In this document: in pieces, positions 1 through 5,991 of the stretch
Position numbering within the stretch: the first letter of the stretch is position 1
Layout: each line of letters begins with the position of its first letter
From: Pseudomonadota bacterium
GTDB taxonomy: Bacteria; Pseudomonadota; Gammaproteobacteria; Burkholderiales; Casimicrobiaceae
Reading direction: 5' to 3'
Assembly (NCBI GenBank): GCA_029571495.1
Contig: JAKPSO010000587.1
Location: forward strand, 1 to 6,942
Length of the DNA: 6,942 nucleotides
Position numbers and translations under genes: made by a program
The notes under the pieces: generated by a model
What the model saw: the letters and a program-made list of their open reading frames with translations, nothing else
Database searches by the model: none
Told to the model about the DNA's origin: nothing

Positions 1-1088
1 TGCGACACTTGCAGCGAGCGATAGCGCTCTTTGCCGTTCAAGCTTTGGCCTTCGCGGTCGAAGCATTCGACCTCGTAAAGCTCAGCGCCCGCGAGTGCGG
101 TGATGACCTTCGCGAACTCGGTCTTGCCGGTTCCCGGTGCGCCGTAGATTAGTACGTTTACGCCTTTTTCTTTGCGCTCTGCCGCTGTCTTCAGGAGCGC
201 GGCGAGATAGCGCGCGTCGGCTTCGATATGCGGGTAATCCGCGAGCGTCAGCTCCGACGCAGAGGCCGGTATAGTGAACGCCGCCATCATCGCGCCTTCG
301 GATTCGAAGCCGTCGAGCAGGATGGGCAACAAACGATCTGTCAAACGCATCAAGTCGCCAAGATCGGTGATGTTGTGTTCGGCGATCGGGGCGTCGATCA
401 GCGCCAAAGATTCGAGACGCGCGCCGGGCTTTAGCGCAAGCCCGATGTCAGCCGGCGAAACCTTCATCACTTCGCCGAGCATCGTGTGGGCTTCTGTGGC
501 GCTGCCGGCCTTGCAGTCGACGAGAATTGGACGCAGATCGCGGGTGCATTTCGCCAGCGCCGCGCATTGAATCAGCGCGCGCTCCGCGGCATTAAGTGAC
601 AGCACTTTACAGAGCATGCCGATGTTGTCGGTGAGGCGCATCGGCACGCTGCGTGTCGCTTTGTCGAGCGCGTCCGCGGTGCCTTGAAAGACCGCGAGGA
701 TGTCTTTGCCGTTTTGTTTGCAGAATTCGTCGAGGTAGTAGAAGAGGGTGCCGTCGTCGTACGTGCCGTTCCACGAGCCGTGGCGCGCGATGAATTCGTC
801 GGGAGAGAGCTTGCCGACGCCAGCCCACGCTGGCATGTCCACGCAGCGGTGGCTCAAAAACTTCTGCACCTTTTGCGCGACAGAAACGGGCCAAACCAAA
901 TGGCGCGCGACGAGCGTCATGACGTCGTTAATGTCGCGCCGAAGGTTGAACTTTGGCCCCAAGGACAACACCAAACGCAGCGCCAGCAACGACGACAACC
1001 GATCAACGGGCGTGGTCAAGTGCGCCAGCGGCGAGGCGATCATGATCGAGCTATCGAAATCAGCGTTCACATTGCCAAGATCAGACAT
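1..1088 (-). CDS. AAA+ family ATPase, N-terminal part (runs off left edge)
   Basis: An open frame of 362 codons reads leftwards from an ATG at 1088 and is cut by the window edge. Residues 316-323 are a textbook Walker A motif (GAPGTGKT) preceded by a hydrophobic strand (NVLIYG), so this is an ATP-binding AAA+ protein of the SpoVK-like (COG0464) type. The Walker B, sensor and arginine-finger regions would lie outside the window. Residues 1 to about 280 are helix-rich, carry no motif I recognise and show no signal peptide or membrane segment, so the protein is probably cytoplasmic. Residues about 284-308 (from DYPHIEAD through a charged KTAAERKEKG stretch) lead into the ATPase core. The start is supported by GGGGA at 1096-1100, seven bases upstream. 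ATP binding is seen; remodelling or chaperone-like action is family inference; the substrate is unknown. Confidence 0.85.
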   Translation of the reverse strand, partial: MSDLGNVNADFDSSIMIASPLAHLTTPVDRLSSLLALRLVLSLGPKFNLRRDINDVMTLVARHLVWPVSVAQKVQKFLSHRCVDMPAWAGVGKLSPDEFIARHGSWNGTYDDGTLFYYLDEFCKQNGKDILAVFQGTADALDKATRSVPMRLTDNIGMLCKVLSLNAAERALIQCAALAKCTRDLRPILVDCKAGSATEAHTMLGEVMKVSPADIGLALKPGARLESLALIDAPIAEHNITDLGDLMRLTDRLLPILLDGFESEGAMMAAFTIPASASELTLADYPHIEADARYLAALLKTAAERKEKGVNVLIYGAPGTGKTEFAKVITALAGAELYEVECFDREGQSLNGKERYRSLQVS

Positions 1089-1161
1089 TAGTTGTTCCCC
1101 ATGCGCGAAGCGCCCGAAAAGCCCGGAGATCACACTAACCCCAGAGCATCAAGCGCCACTG

Positions 1162-1175
1162 TAACGCAAGCGTAA
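1162..1175. promoter_or_regulatory. Near-palindrome in the divergent AAA+/Bug intergenic region
   Basis: TAACGCAAGCGTAA has a perfect ACGC-AA-GCGT core. One mismatched pair lies outside the core, followed by a matching outer T/A pair. It sits about 75 bp from the ATPase start and about 85 bp from the binding-protein start, where an operator for either gene could lie. The spacing is reminiscent of dimeric regulator sites such as those of MerR-family proteins, but no regulator is encoded nearby. A 10-bp palindrome can also occur by chance. Confidence 0.25.
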
Positions 1176-1197
1176 GGCCTTTGGTGGACAGCGCCGA

Positions 1198-1203
1198 TAC
1201 AAT
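1198..1203 (+). promoter_or_regulatory. Candidate -10 box for the Bug/TctC gene
   Basis: TACAAT, within GATACAAT, matches the sigma-70 -10 consensus at five of six positions and lies 55 bp upstream of the chosen ATG. No good -35 hexamer sits 16-18 bp upstream, where the sequence is around AAGGCC, so the promoter would be weak or activator-dependent. TAATAT at 1217-1222 is an alternative -10, also without a convincing -35. Confidence 0.3.
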
Positions 1204-1258
1204 CGCCGCGCAGTCCTAATATGTAATCCGGCCCAATCTCATCTTGTTCGACGCCCCT

Positions 1259-2212
1259 ATGCGCCTGCTCATCGCCGTCTTGTCCGCCGCTCTATCGTTT
1301 GCCGCATTTGCCGAGTATCCGGATCGCCCGATCAAACTCATCGTGCCGTTCGCGGCGGGTGCCGGAACCGACGCCGTGGCGCGTTTCACGGCGCAGAAAC
1401 TTGAAGAGCAGCTGAAGCAACCTGTCGTCGTAGAGAATCGCGTCGGCGCAAGTGGCGCGATTGGTACGCAAGCGGTGGCAACCGCCGCCGCGGACGGCTA
1501 CACGCTGCTTTTCGTGGCGTCGCCTTTCACGACTGTCGCCGCTGCCACGCCAGCGACAGCCAATTACGATCCGATCAAGCAGTTCGCGCCCGTAGCTTTG
1601 ATCGCCGCGGGACCGCTAGTGTGGATCGCCAACGCGCAGGCACCGTTTGCGACCATGAAAGAAATGATCGCCTACGCCAAAGCCAACCCCGGCAAGCTTG
1701 CGTACGGCAGTGCGGGGGCCGGCGGTGTCAACCACCTCGCCTTGGAGCTATTCATGAACAAAACTGGCACGGACATTCTGCACGTGCCTTACAAAGGTAT
1801 CGCGCCCGCGACGACTGATTTGTTGGGCGGTTCAATCGCGACGCTGACTGGCACCATTCCTGCGGTCTTGCCGCACGTGAAATCGGGCAAGGCACGCGCG
1901 CTTGCGGTCACGGGCAGCAAGCGCTCTGCGCTCATGCCGGACGTGCCGACGATGAAAGAAGCGGGCGCGAACGGCACCGAGGTTTACAACTATTGGGGCA
2001 TCGTGGCGCCAGTCGGCACGCCCGTCGCAATCGTGCAGCGCTTGAATGCCGACGTTCAGAAGTTCCTCGCTCAAAAAGACGTTCAAGAACGCCTGACGAG
2101 CGATGGCGTGGATCTCACGCCCGGTGGTCCCGAACGCCTTGCAGCGTTCATCGCGAACGATTACAACGGCTGGAAGAGGCTTGTGATCGACGCCAAGTTG
2201 AAGCTGGAGTAG
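1259..2212 (+). CDS. Bug/TctC-family periplasmic solute-binding protein
   Basis: This 317-residue protein belongs to the tripartite tricarboxylate transporter receptor family (PF03401, Bug proteins), which capture small, usually anionic, organic solutes in the periplasm. Residues 1-18 form a signal peptide with likely cleavage at AFA|EYP. The mature part opens with the family hallmark YPDRPIKLIVPFAAGAGTD (20-38). It continues with VVVENRVGASGAIGT (56-70), ADGYTLL (78-84), HVPYKG (175-180), DVPTMKEAG (228-236) and a WGIVAPVGTP segment (246-255). Length and motif order are normal. A longer frame begins at a TTG at 1244, but the ATG at 1259 puts the signal peptide exactly at the N terminus. Neither start has a recognisable Shine-Dalgarno. 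No TctA/TctB membrane genes are adjacent, which is common for Bug genes. The ligand cannot be read from the sequence. Confidence 0.92.
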   Translation: MRLLIAVLSAALSFAAFAEYPDRPIKLIVPFAAGAGTDAVARFTAQKLEEQLKQPVVVENRVGASGAIGTQAVATAAADGYTLLFVASPFTTVAAATPATANYDPIKQFAPVALIAAGPLVWIANAQAPFATMKEMIAYAKANPGKLAYGSAGAGGVNHLALELFMNKTGTDILHVPYKGIAPATTDLLGGSIATLTGTIPAVLPHVKSGKARALAVTGSKRSALMPDVPTMKEAGANGTEVYNYWGIVAPVGTPVAIVQRLNADVQKFLAQKDVQERLTSDGVDLTPGGPERLAAFIANDYNGWKRLVIDAKLKLE

Positions 2213-2223
2213 GCAACTTAGTC

Positions 2224-2245
2224 GCGGTGGAGTGAATCCAACCGC
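2224..2245. terminator. Possible hairpin between convergent genes
   Basis: GCGGTGGA (2224-2231) can pair with TCCAACCGC (2237-2245) around a five-base loop, with one bulged base. It lies between the stop codons of two converging genes (2212 and 2261), where a bidirectional terminator would be expected. Neither side has a U-tract, so intrinsic termination is doubtful. Confidence 0.25.
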
Positions 2246-2260
2246 TCCCTCGATAACGCG

Positions 2261-2638
2261 CTAGGACGCCAGCGTCTGCGCGTGCTCTTTCAGCGCCGCG
2301 AGCGGAATAATGTCTAGTGCCTTTTCGTGGGTCGCTTCGAGGAGGATCTGCGGCGCGCATCCTGCGCCGTAGGCTTCCAACCAGCGAGCGGCGCAGAGGC
2401 ACCACTGGTCACCGGGTTGCAAGCCCGGGAAGCCGTATTCCGGCGCTGGAGTCGAAAGATCGTTGCCGCGCGAGCGACTGAAGGTCAGAAATTCCGCGGT
2501 CATCAAGGCGCACACTGTGTGCGAACCGCGATCCTCCGCACCGGTTTCGCAGCAGCCTGAACGCGTGAATCCCGTAAGAGGGTTGTGGCTGCAATCTTGA
2601 ATGGGCGTGCCAAGCACGTTGAGGCCGCGATAAGTCAT
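2261..2638 (-). CDS. DUF2237 family protein (COG3651), cysteine-rich, function unknown
   Basis: This complete 125-residue protein is recognisable as DUF2237 from nearly its full length. It shows NVLG near the N terminus (7-10), GCCETG..D.GSHTVCA.MT.EFL (28-51), S..RGNDLSTP.PE.GFPGL.PGD.WCLCAARW (54-86) and LEATHE (from about residue 100). Seven cysteines occur, at 16, 29, 30, 43, 80, 82 and 94. The CC pair, C43 and the CLC motif fall inside the conserved blocks, which suggests metal binding or redox chemistry (inference only). There is no signal peptide or membrane helix, so it is probably cytoplasmic. The start is the only reasonable ATG: an in-frame TAA lies 15 bp upstream and the conserved region begins almost at once. 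No Shine-Dalgarno is obvious. The gene lies downstream of the 2777-2804 terminator on the same strand, so it probably has its own promoter. Confidence 0.9.
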   Translation of the reverse strand: MTYRGLNVLGTPIQDCSHNPLTGFTRSGCCETGAEDRGSHTVCALMTAEFLTFSRSRGNDLSTPAPEYGFPGLQPGDQWCLCAARWLEAYGAGCAPQILLEATHEKALDIIPLAALKEHAQTLAS

Positions 2639-2776
2639 AAGGAACGCAATGGCTTACTTGTATCGAACCGATTGTAAGTCTCGCAGGCGTTCACGCTGCG
2701 ATTGGGTGTGGTCAGTGGCGCTCGCGTCGCGTCGAATTGATCGCTAGAGGTTCAACACCAACGAGGCCTTTGTAGC

Positions 2777-2804
2777 AAAAAAAAAGGGCTCCGAATTGGA
2801 GCCC
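2777..2804 (-). terminator. Intrinsic terminator of the family-5 binding-protein gene
   Basis: A perfect 7-bp GC-rich stem (GGGCTCC at 2786-2792, GGAGCCC at 2798-2804) with a five-base loop is followed, reading on the minus strand, by nine consecutive T residues (plus-strand A-run 2777-2785). It begins 27 bp past the stop codon of the substrate-binding protein gene. This is a classic Rho-independent terminator that closes that transcript before the DUF2237 gene. Confidence 0.92.
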
Positions 2805-2831
2805 ATTCCTGAAAAAAGAGCTTTGCCGTGC

Positions 2832-4418
2832 TTACGACCCAGCGCCGGCGACCTTCGCGAAGCGCGCTTCCGGACGGTCGTCCGAGCGATGCAACGTCGT
2901 GACTTCTTTTTTCATCGCCCAAGGACGAATTTGGTGGTGCAGTGTCACGTAGTAGGCCTCTTCCTTGGTGCGTTCCAGCGCACGGCGGATGAGGGCATTG
3001 CGCTTGGTTACGTCGGGCTCGGTTTTGAGTTGGTCGATGATGGCGTCAAGACGGGTGTCGCTGATGCGACCGAGGTTGAAGTTGCCGTCTGCGCCAGTGG
3101 TTTTTGTGCGCACCAGAGACTGTAGCGAATACAGCGAATCGTAGGTCGCGACACCCCAGCCGAGCAGGTAAAGGCTGGTGTCGTGATTTTGGATTTTCGC
3201 AATGTAGGGCGAGAAGTTCATCGAATTGAGCTTCGGTTTCAGGCCAATTTTTGCCCACATCGCGACGACTGCTTGGCAGACTTTTTCGTCGTTGACATAA
3301 CGATTGTTCGGGCAATCGAGCGTGAGCTCAAAACCGTTCGGGTAACCCGCTTCGGTCAATAACTTCTTGGCTTTCTCGACGTTAAATTCAGCTTTGTCGA
3401 TATCCGTGCTGTGGCCGTTCACGCCTGGAGCGACGATGATGCCAGCAGGTACTGAGAGGCCACGCATGATGGACTTTTTGATCGCTTCGCGGTCAACGGC
3501 GAGGGAAAGCGCCTCACGAACGCGCTTGTCCTTGAACGGGTTCTTTCCTTTGACGTTGGTGTATTTCGCCTCGTCGCTCCATTGGTCCATGCCCAGGAAA
3601 ATGGTGCGCACTTCGATGCCTTCCATCACCTTAAGCTTCGGTTCCTTTTTCAGACGCTCTACGTCTTGTGGCGGTACTTCGGTCACCAGGTCGACGTCAC
3701 CCGCAATGAGTGCGGAAATGCGTGTTGCGTCTGCCTTAATTGGCAGGTAGGTATAGCTCGTGACATTGCCGTCTTTTTTGCCCCACCAGTTCGGGTTGTC
3801 GCCGAACTCAATCTTTTGCTCGGGCGACCAGCTCTTCCACGTGTATGGGCCCGTACCCATCGCGTTGCGCGAAGCAAACGTGTCTTCCTTCGCCTTGAAA
3901 TCTTGAATGTTCTGCGCTTTGTTCTTCTCCGACCACGCCTTACTCATAATGCGGAAGTCGATGATGTTGCGCAGCAAAATCGGGTTCGGCGCGGGCATGA
4001 TGAAGTCGACCGTGTAGTCATCGATCTTCTTCACGTCGCTGATACCTGCGATGTAAATCTGCATCGTGCCTTGGGGCTGCTTGATGCGGTTGAAACTGAA
4101 CACGACGTCGTCGGCCGTGAAGTTGGAGCCGTCGTGAAATTTCACGCCTTTGCGGAGATCAAATCGAACTTGTGTCGGGGAGATGTAGGTCCATTTGGTC
4201 GCAAGCGCCGGTTCGACCTCAAACTTCGCGTTGTAACGAGTCAGCCCTTCGTAGACGTGCATCAAGATCGCGTTGGTCGTCGCGTGGTTTTGCGAATGTG
4301 GGTCGGCCGTCAAGATGTCGTTTTGTGCGGTGCCTTTGAGGCTCGCCGCGCTGGCCGAGGTCGCTGCGAGTCCCGCCGCGAACGCGAGAGCGATTGCAAG
4401 TCGTTTCATACTAAACAT
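2832..4418 (-). CDS. ABC-transporter substrate-binding protein, family 5 (peptide/nickel/opine type)
   Basis: This 528-residue periplasmic binding protein is of the SBP_bac_5 (DppA/OppA) family, which delivers peptides or related solutes to an inner-membrane ABC importer. The signal peptide spans about residues 1-24 (MKR, hydrophobic core, SASA|ASLKG) and has no lipobox cysteine, so the mature protein should be soluble. Family marks are HVYEGLTRY (54-62), the signature region VRFDLRKGVKFHDG..FTADDVVFSFNR (84-111), GTGPY (188-192), NPNWWGK (208-214) and FKDKRVREALSLAVDR (295-310). C369 and C381 could form a disulfide. The longest frame begins at 4424, but its ATG touches the GGAG at 4425-4428. 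The ATG at 4418 has a six-base spacer and is preferred. No permease or ATPase gene adjoins, and a terminator follows, so the gene is monocistronic and the importer is encoded elsewhere. The ligand is undetermined. Confidence 0.93.
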   Translation of the reverse strand: MFSMKRLAIALAFAAGLAATSASAASLKGTAQNDILTADPHSQNHATTNAILMHVYEGLTRYNAKFEVEPALATKWTYISPTQVRFDLRKGVKFHDGSNFTADDVVFSFNRIKQPQGTMQIYIAGISDVKKIDDYTVDFIMPAPNPILLRNIIDFRIMSKAWSEKNKAQNIQDFKAKEDTFASRNAMGTGPYTWKSWSPEQKIEFGDNPNWWGKKDGNVTSYTYLPIKADATRISALIAGDVDLVTEVPPQDVERLKKEPKLKVMEGIEVRTIFLGMDQWSDEAKYTNVKGKNPFKDKRVREALSLAVDREAIKKSIMRGLSVPAGIIVAPGVNGHSTDIDKAEFNVEKAKKLLTEAGYPNGFELTLDCPNNRYVNDEKVCQAVVAMWAKIGLKPKLNSMNFSPYIAKIQNHDTSLYLLGWGVATYDSLYSLQSLVRTKTTGADGNFNLGRISDTRLDAIIDQLKTEPDVTKRNALIRRALERTKEEAYYVTLHHQIRPWAMKKEVTTLHRSDDRPEARFAKVAGAGS

Positions 4419-4424
4419 AAACAT

Positions 4425-4428
4425 CTCC
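4425..4428 (-). promoter_or_regulatory. Shine-Dalgarno that decides the binding-protein start
   Basis: On the minus strand GGAG immediately abuts the ATG at 4424 (zero spacing). It lies six bases from the ATG at 4418 and fifteen from the ATG at 4409. Normal spacing favours 4418. All three starts keep the signal peptide intact. Confidence 0.65.
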
Positions 4429-4483
4429 AGAATTTGAGATCGACAATTTACTTCAAGTCAGTTGATTTGCGTTAACCAATACC

Positions 4484-4512
4484 TCAGGGTTGTCCCTGAA
4501 AATCGGAACCGA
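4484..4512. promoter_or_regulatory. Two inverted repeats upstream of the pnt operon
   Basis: TCAGGG-TTGT-CCCTGA (4484-4499) is a perfect 6-bp inverted repeat. TCGG-AA-CCGA (4503-4512) follows almost at once. Both lie 47-75 bp upstream of pntAA and 66-94 bp upstream of the divergent binding-protein start, in the likely promoter zone of either gene. No T-tract follows, so they are more likely operator-like sites than terminators. A possible pnt -10 (GATAAA, 4518-4523) lies just downstream, but no well-spaced -35 accompanies it. The cognate regulator is unknown. Confidence 0.35.
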
Positions 4513-4545
4513 AAGCGGATAAACTGTTCAACGTCATTCAAAAAA

Positions 4546-4555
4546 GGGGAGGTGA
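4546..4555 (+). promoter_or_regulatory. Strong Shine-Dalgarno of pntAA
   Basis: GGGGAGGTGA contains GGAGGTGA, a full-length complement to the 3' end of 16S rRNA. It ends three bases before the ATG at 4559, with the GGAGG core six bases away. This fixes the pntAA start and predicts efficient translation. Confidence 0.85.
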
Positions 4556-4558
4556 CCG

Positions 4559-5674
4559 ATGCAAATCGGGATCATCAAGGAGACGGCAGCGGGCGAAACG
4601 CGCGTTGCGGCCACACCTGAAACAGTCAAGAAAATGGCCGCCATTCCGGGCATCACCGTGGTGATTGAGTCCGGGGCGGGAAACGCTTCAAGTCTGCTGG
4701 ACGACGCATATGCCGCCGCTGGCGCGACGGTGAAGCCCAGCGCGCAGGATGTGTTGGCGACGAGCGACATCGTCTTCAAGGTGCGCGGTCCGAACGAAGC
4801 CGAATTAGCAGCTATCAAATCCGGCGCCAGCGTCGTCGGTCTGCTCAATCCGTTCAACGCGGAAGGCATCGCGGCGATCAAGGCGCGCGGGGTCAACGGT
4901 TTTTCAATGGACAAAGCGCCGCGCACAACGCGCGCGCAGAGCATGGACGTGCTTTCGTCGCAAGCCAACATCGCGGGCTACAAGGCGGTGATGGTCGCTG
5001 CGAACCACTATCCGAAGTTCTTCCCGATGCTGATGACCGCTGCAGGCACCGTCAAGGCCGCACGGGTGGTCATTCTCGGCGTCGGTGTCGCGGGTTTGCA
5101 AGCGATTGCGACAGCGAAGCGTCTCGGTGCCGTGATTGAAGCGTCCGACGTGCGACCCTCTGTTAAAGAGCAGGTCGAGTCGCTCGGTGCGAAGTTCATC
5201 GATGTGCCGTACGAAACCGACGAAGAGCGCGAAACGGCCAAGGGGGTCGGCGGCTACGCCAAGCCTATGCCTGAGAGCTGGATGGCTCGGCAGCGCGCGG
5301 AAGTCGCGAAGCGGGTTGCGATGGCTGATTGCGTGATTACGACCGCGCTCATTCCCGGACGCCCGGCGCCAGTGCTCGTCACTGAGGAGATGGTCAAGGC
5401 GATGAAACCAGGCTCGGTGATCGTGGATTTGGCGGCTGAACAGGGCGGTAACTGCCCCCTCACCGTCAAAGATCAAGTCGTCGTGAAACACGGTGTCACG
5501 CTCGTTGGCCACACCAATCTCGCGGCGCTGCTGCCACAGGATGCGAGCGCCCTCTATTCGCGCAACCTGTTGGATTTCTTGAAATTGCTCGTCGACTTCA
5601 AGACGGGGGCGTTCAATATCAACCTTGAGGACGACATCGTTGCGGCCACCCTCGTCACGGGAGACAAGAAATGA
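4559..5674 (+). CDS. pntAA: NAD(P) transhydrogenase subunit alpha part 1 (NAD(H)-binding domain I)
   Basis: This 371-residue protein is the peripheral, cytoplasmic domain I of proton-translocating transhydrogenase. It binds NADH and passes hydride to NADP+ held by PntB. It starts with the family's IGIIKET (3-8) and R15/P20 region. RAQSMDVLSSQ (125-135) is present, and R122, Q127, D130 and S133 align with the Rhodospirillum rubrum residues R127, Q132, D135 and S138 that shape the hydride-transfer site. The Rossmann fold carries GVGVAG (174-179), and D197 is placed to hold the adenosine ribose. ITTALIPGRPAP (260-271) follows, then a C-terminal helical end. The length suits the split, domain-I-only version; E. 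coli PntA instead fuses domain I to membrane helices. The gene opens the operon behind a very strong ribosome-binding site, and its stop overlaps the pntAB start by ATGA. Confidence 0.96.
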   Translation: MQIGIIKETAAGETRVAATPETVKKMAAIPGITVVIESGAGNASSLLDDAYAAAGATVKPSAQDVLATSDIVFKVRGPNEAELAAIKSGASVVGLLNPFNAEGIAAIKARGVNGFSMDKAPRTTRAQSMDVLSSQANIAGYKAVMVAANHYPKFFPMLMTAAGTVKAARVVILGVGVAGLQAIATAKRLGAVIEASDVRPSVKEQVESLGAKFIDVPYETDEERETAKGVGGYAKPMPESWMARQRAEVAKRVAMADCVITTALIPGRPAPVLVTEEMVKAMKPGSVIVDLAAEQGGNCPLTVKDQVVVKHGVTLVGHTNLAALLPQDASALYSRNLLDFLKLLVDFKTGAFNINLEDDIVAATLVTGDKK

Positions 5675-5991
5675 GCGGCGTAGACCATATCGTTATTAAC
5701 CTCATCATCTTTGTGTTGGCGATTTATGTCGGCTACCACGTTGTGTGGAACGTGACGCCAGCGCTGCACACACCGCTGATGGCGGTGACCAACGCCATCT
5801 CCGCGATCATCATTGTCGGTGCGATGCTCGCAGCGGCATTGACTGAAACGACGCTTGGCAAATCAATGGGCGTATTGGCCGTGGCGCTTGCCGCGGTGAA
5901 CGTCTTCGGCGGCTTCTTAGTCACGAAGCGAATGCTTGAAATGTTCAAGAAAAAGGATAAGAAAGAAGTTAAGACGGAGGCTGCCAAATGA
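5671..5991 (+). CDS. pntAB: NAD(P) transhydrogenase subunit alpha part 2 (membrane segment)
   Basis: This small 106-residue inner-membrane protein supplies the alpha-side helices of the transhydrogenase proton channel (domain II). About three hydrophobic segments are visible, near residues 8-28, 41-59 and 66-86. The family hallmark HTPLMAVTNAISAIIIVGA (33-51) spans the end of the first loop and the second helix. The tail is short and lysine-rich (KKKDKKEVK, from about 93), consistent with a cytoplasmic C terminus. Its ATG lies inside the pntAA stop (ATGA), with GGGAG at 5659-5663 seven bases upstream, so translation is probably coupled. It also overlaps pntB by four bases. Confidence 0.95.
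   Translation: MSGVDHIVINLIIFVLAIYVGYHVVWNVTPALHTPLMAVTNAISAIIIVGAMLAAALTETTLGKSMGVLAVALAAVNVFGGFLVTKRMLEMFKKKDKKEVKTEAAK

Noticed and set aside
684..1164. Two overlapping plus-strand frames of 135 and 138 codons
   Set aside because: Both are opposite the AAA+ ATPase frame, which is continuous for 362 codons to a Walker A motif and has a good ribosome-binding site. Neither product resembles a protein family.
2639..2776. The 138-bp gap searched for a small gene or RNA
   Set aside because: No coding frame with a ribosome-binding site and no stable long hairpin were seen. It probably holds only the DUF2237 promoter; TACAAT- and GATACA-like boxes occur on the minus strand without a matching -35.
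2796..3125. 109-codon plus-strand frame
   Set aside because: It begins inside the terminator hairpin and runs antisense to the 3' end of the binding-protein gene, with no independent support.
3582..4475. 297-codon plus-strand frame
   Set aside because: It lies antisense across the N-terminal half of the clearly recognised family-5 binding protein. Its product is Arg/His/Val-rich with no family resemblance, as expected from the codon bias of the true gene.
4904..5512. 202-codon minus-strand frame
   Set aside because: It is antisense to pntAA across its nucleotide-binding domain, with no recognisable motif and no plausible ribosome-binding site identified.
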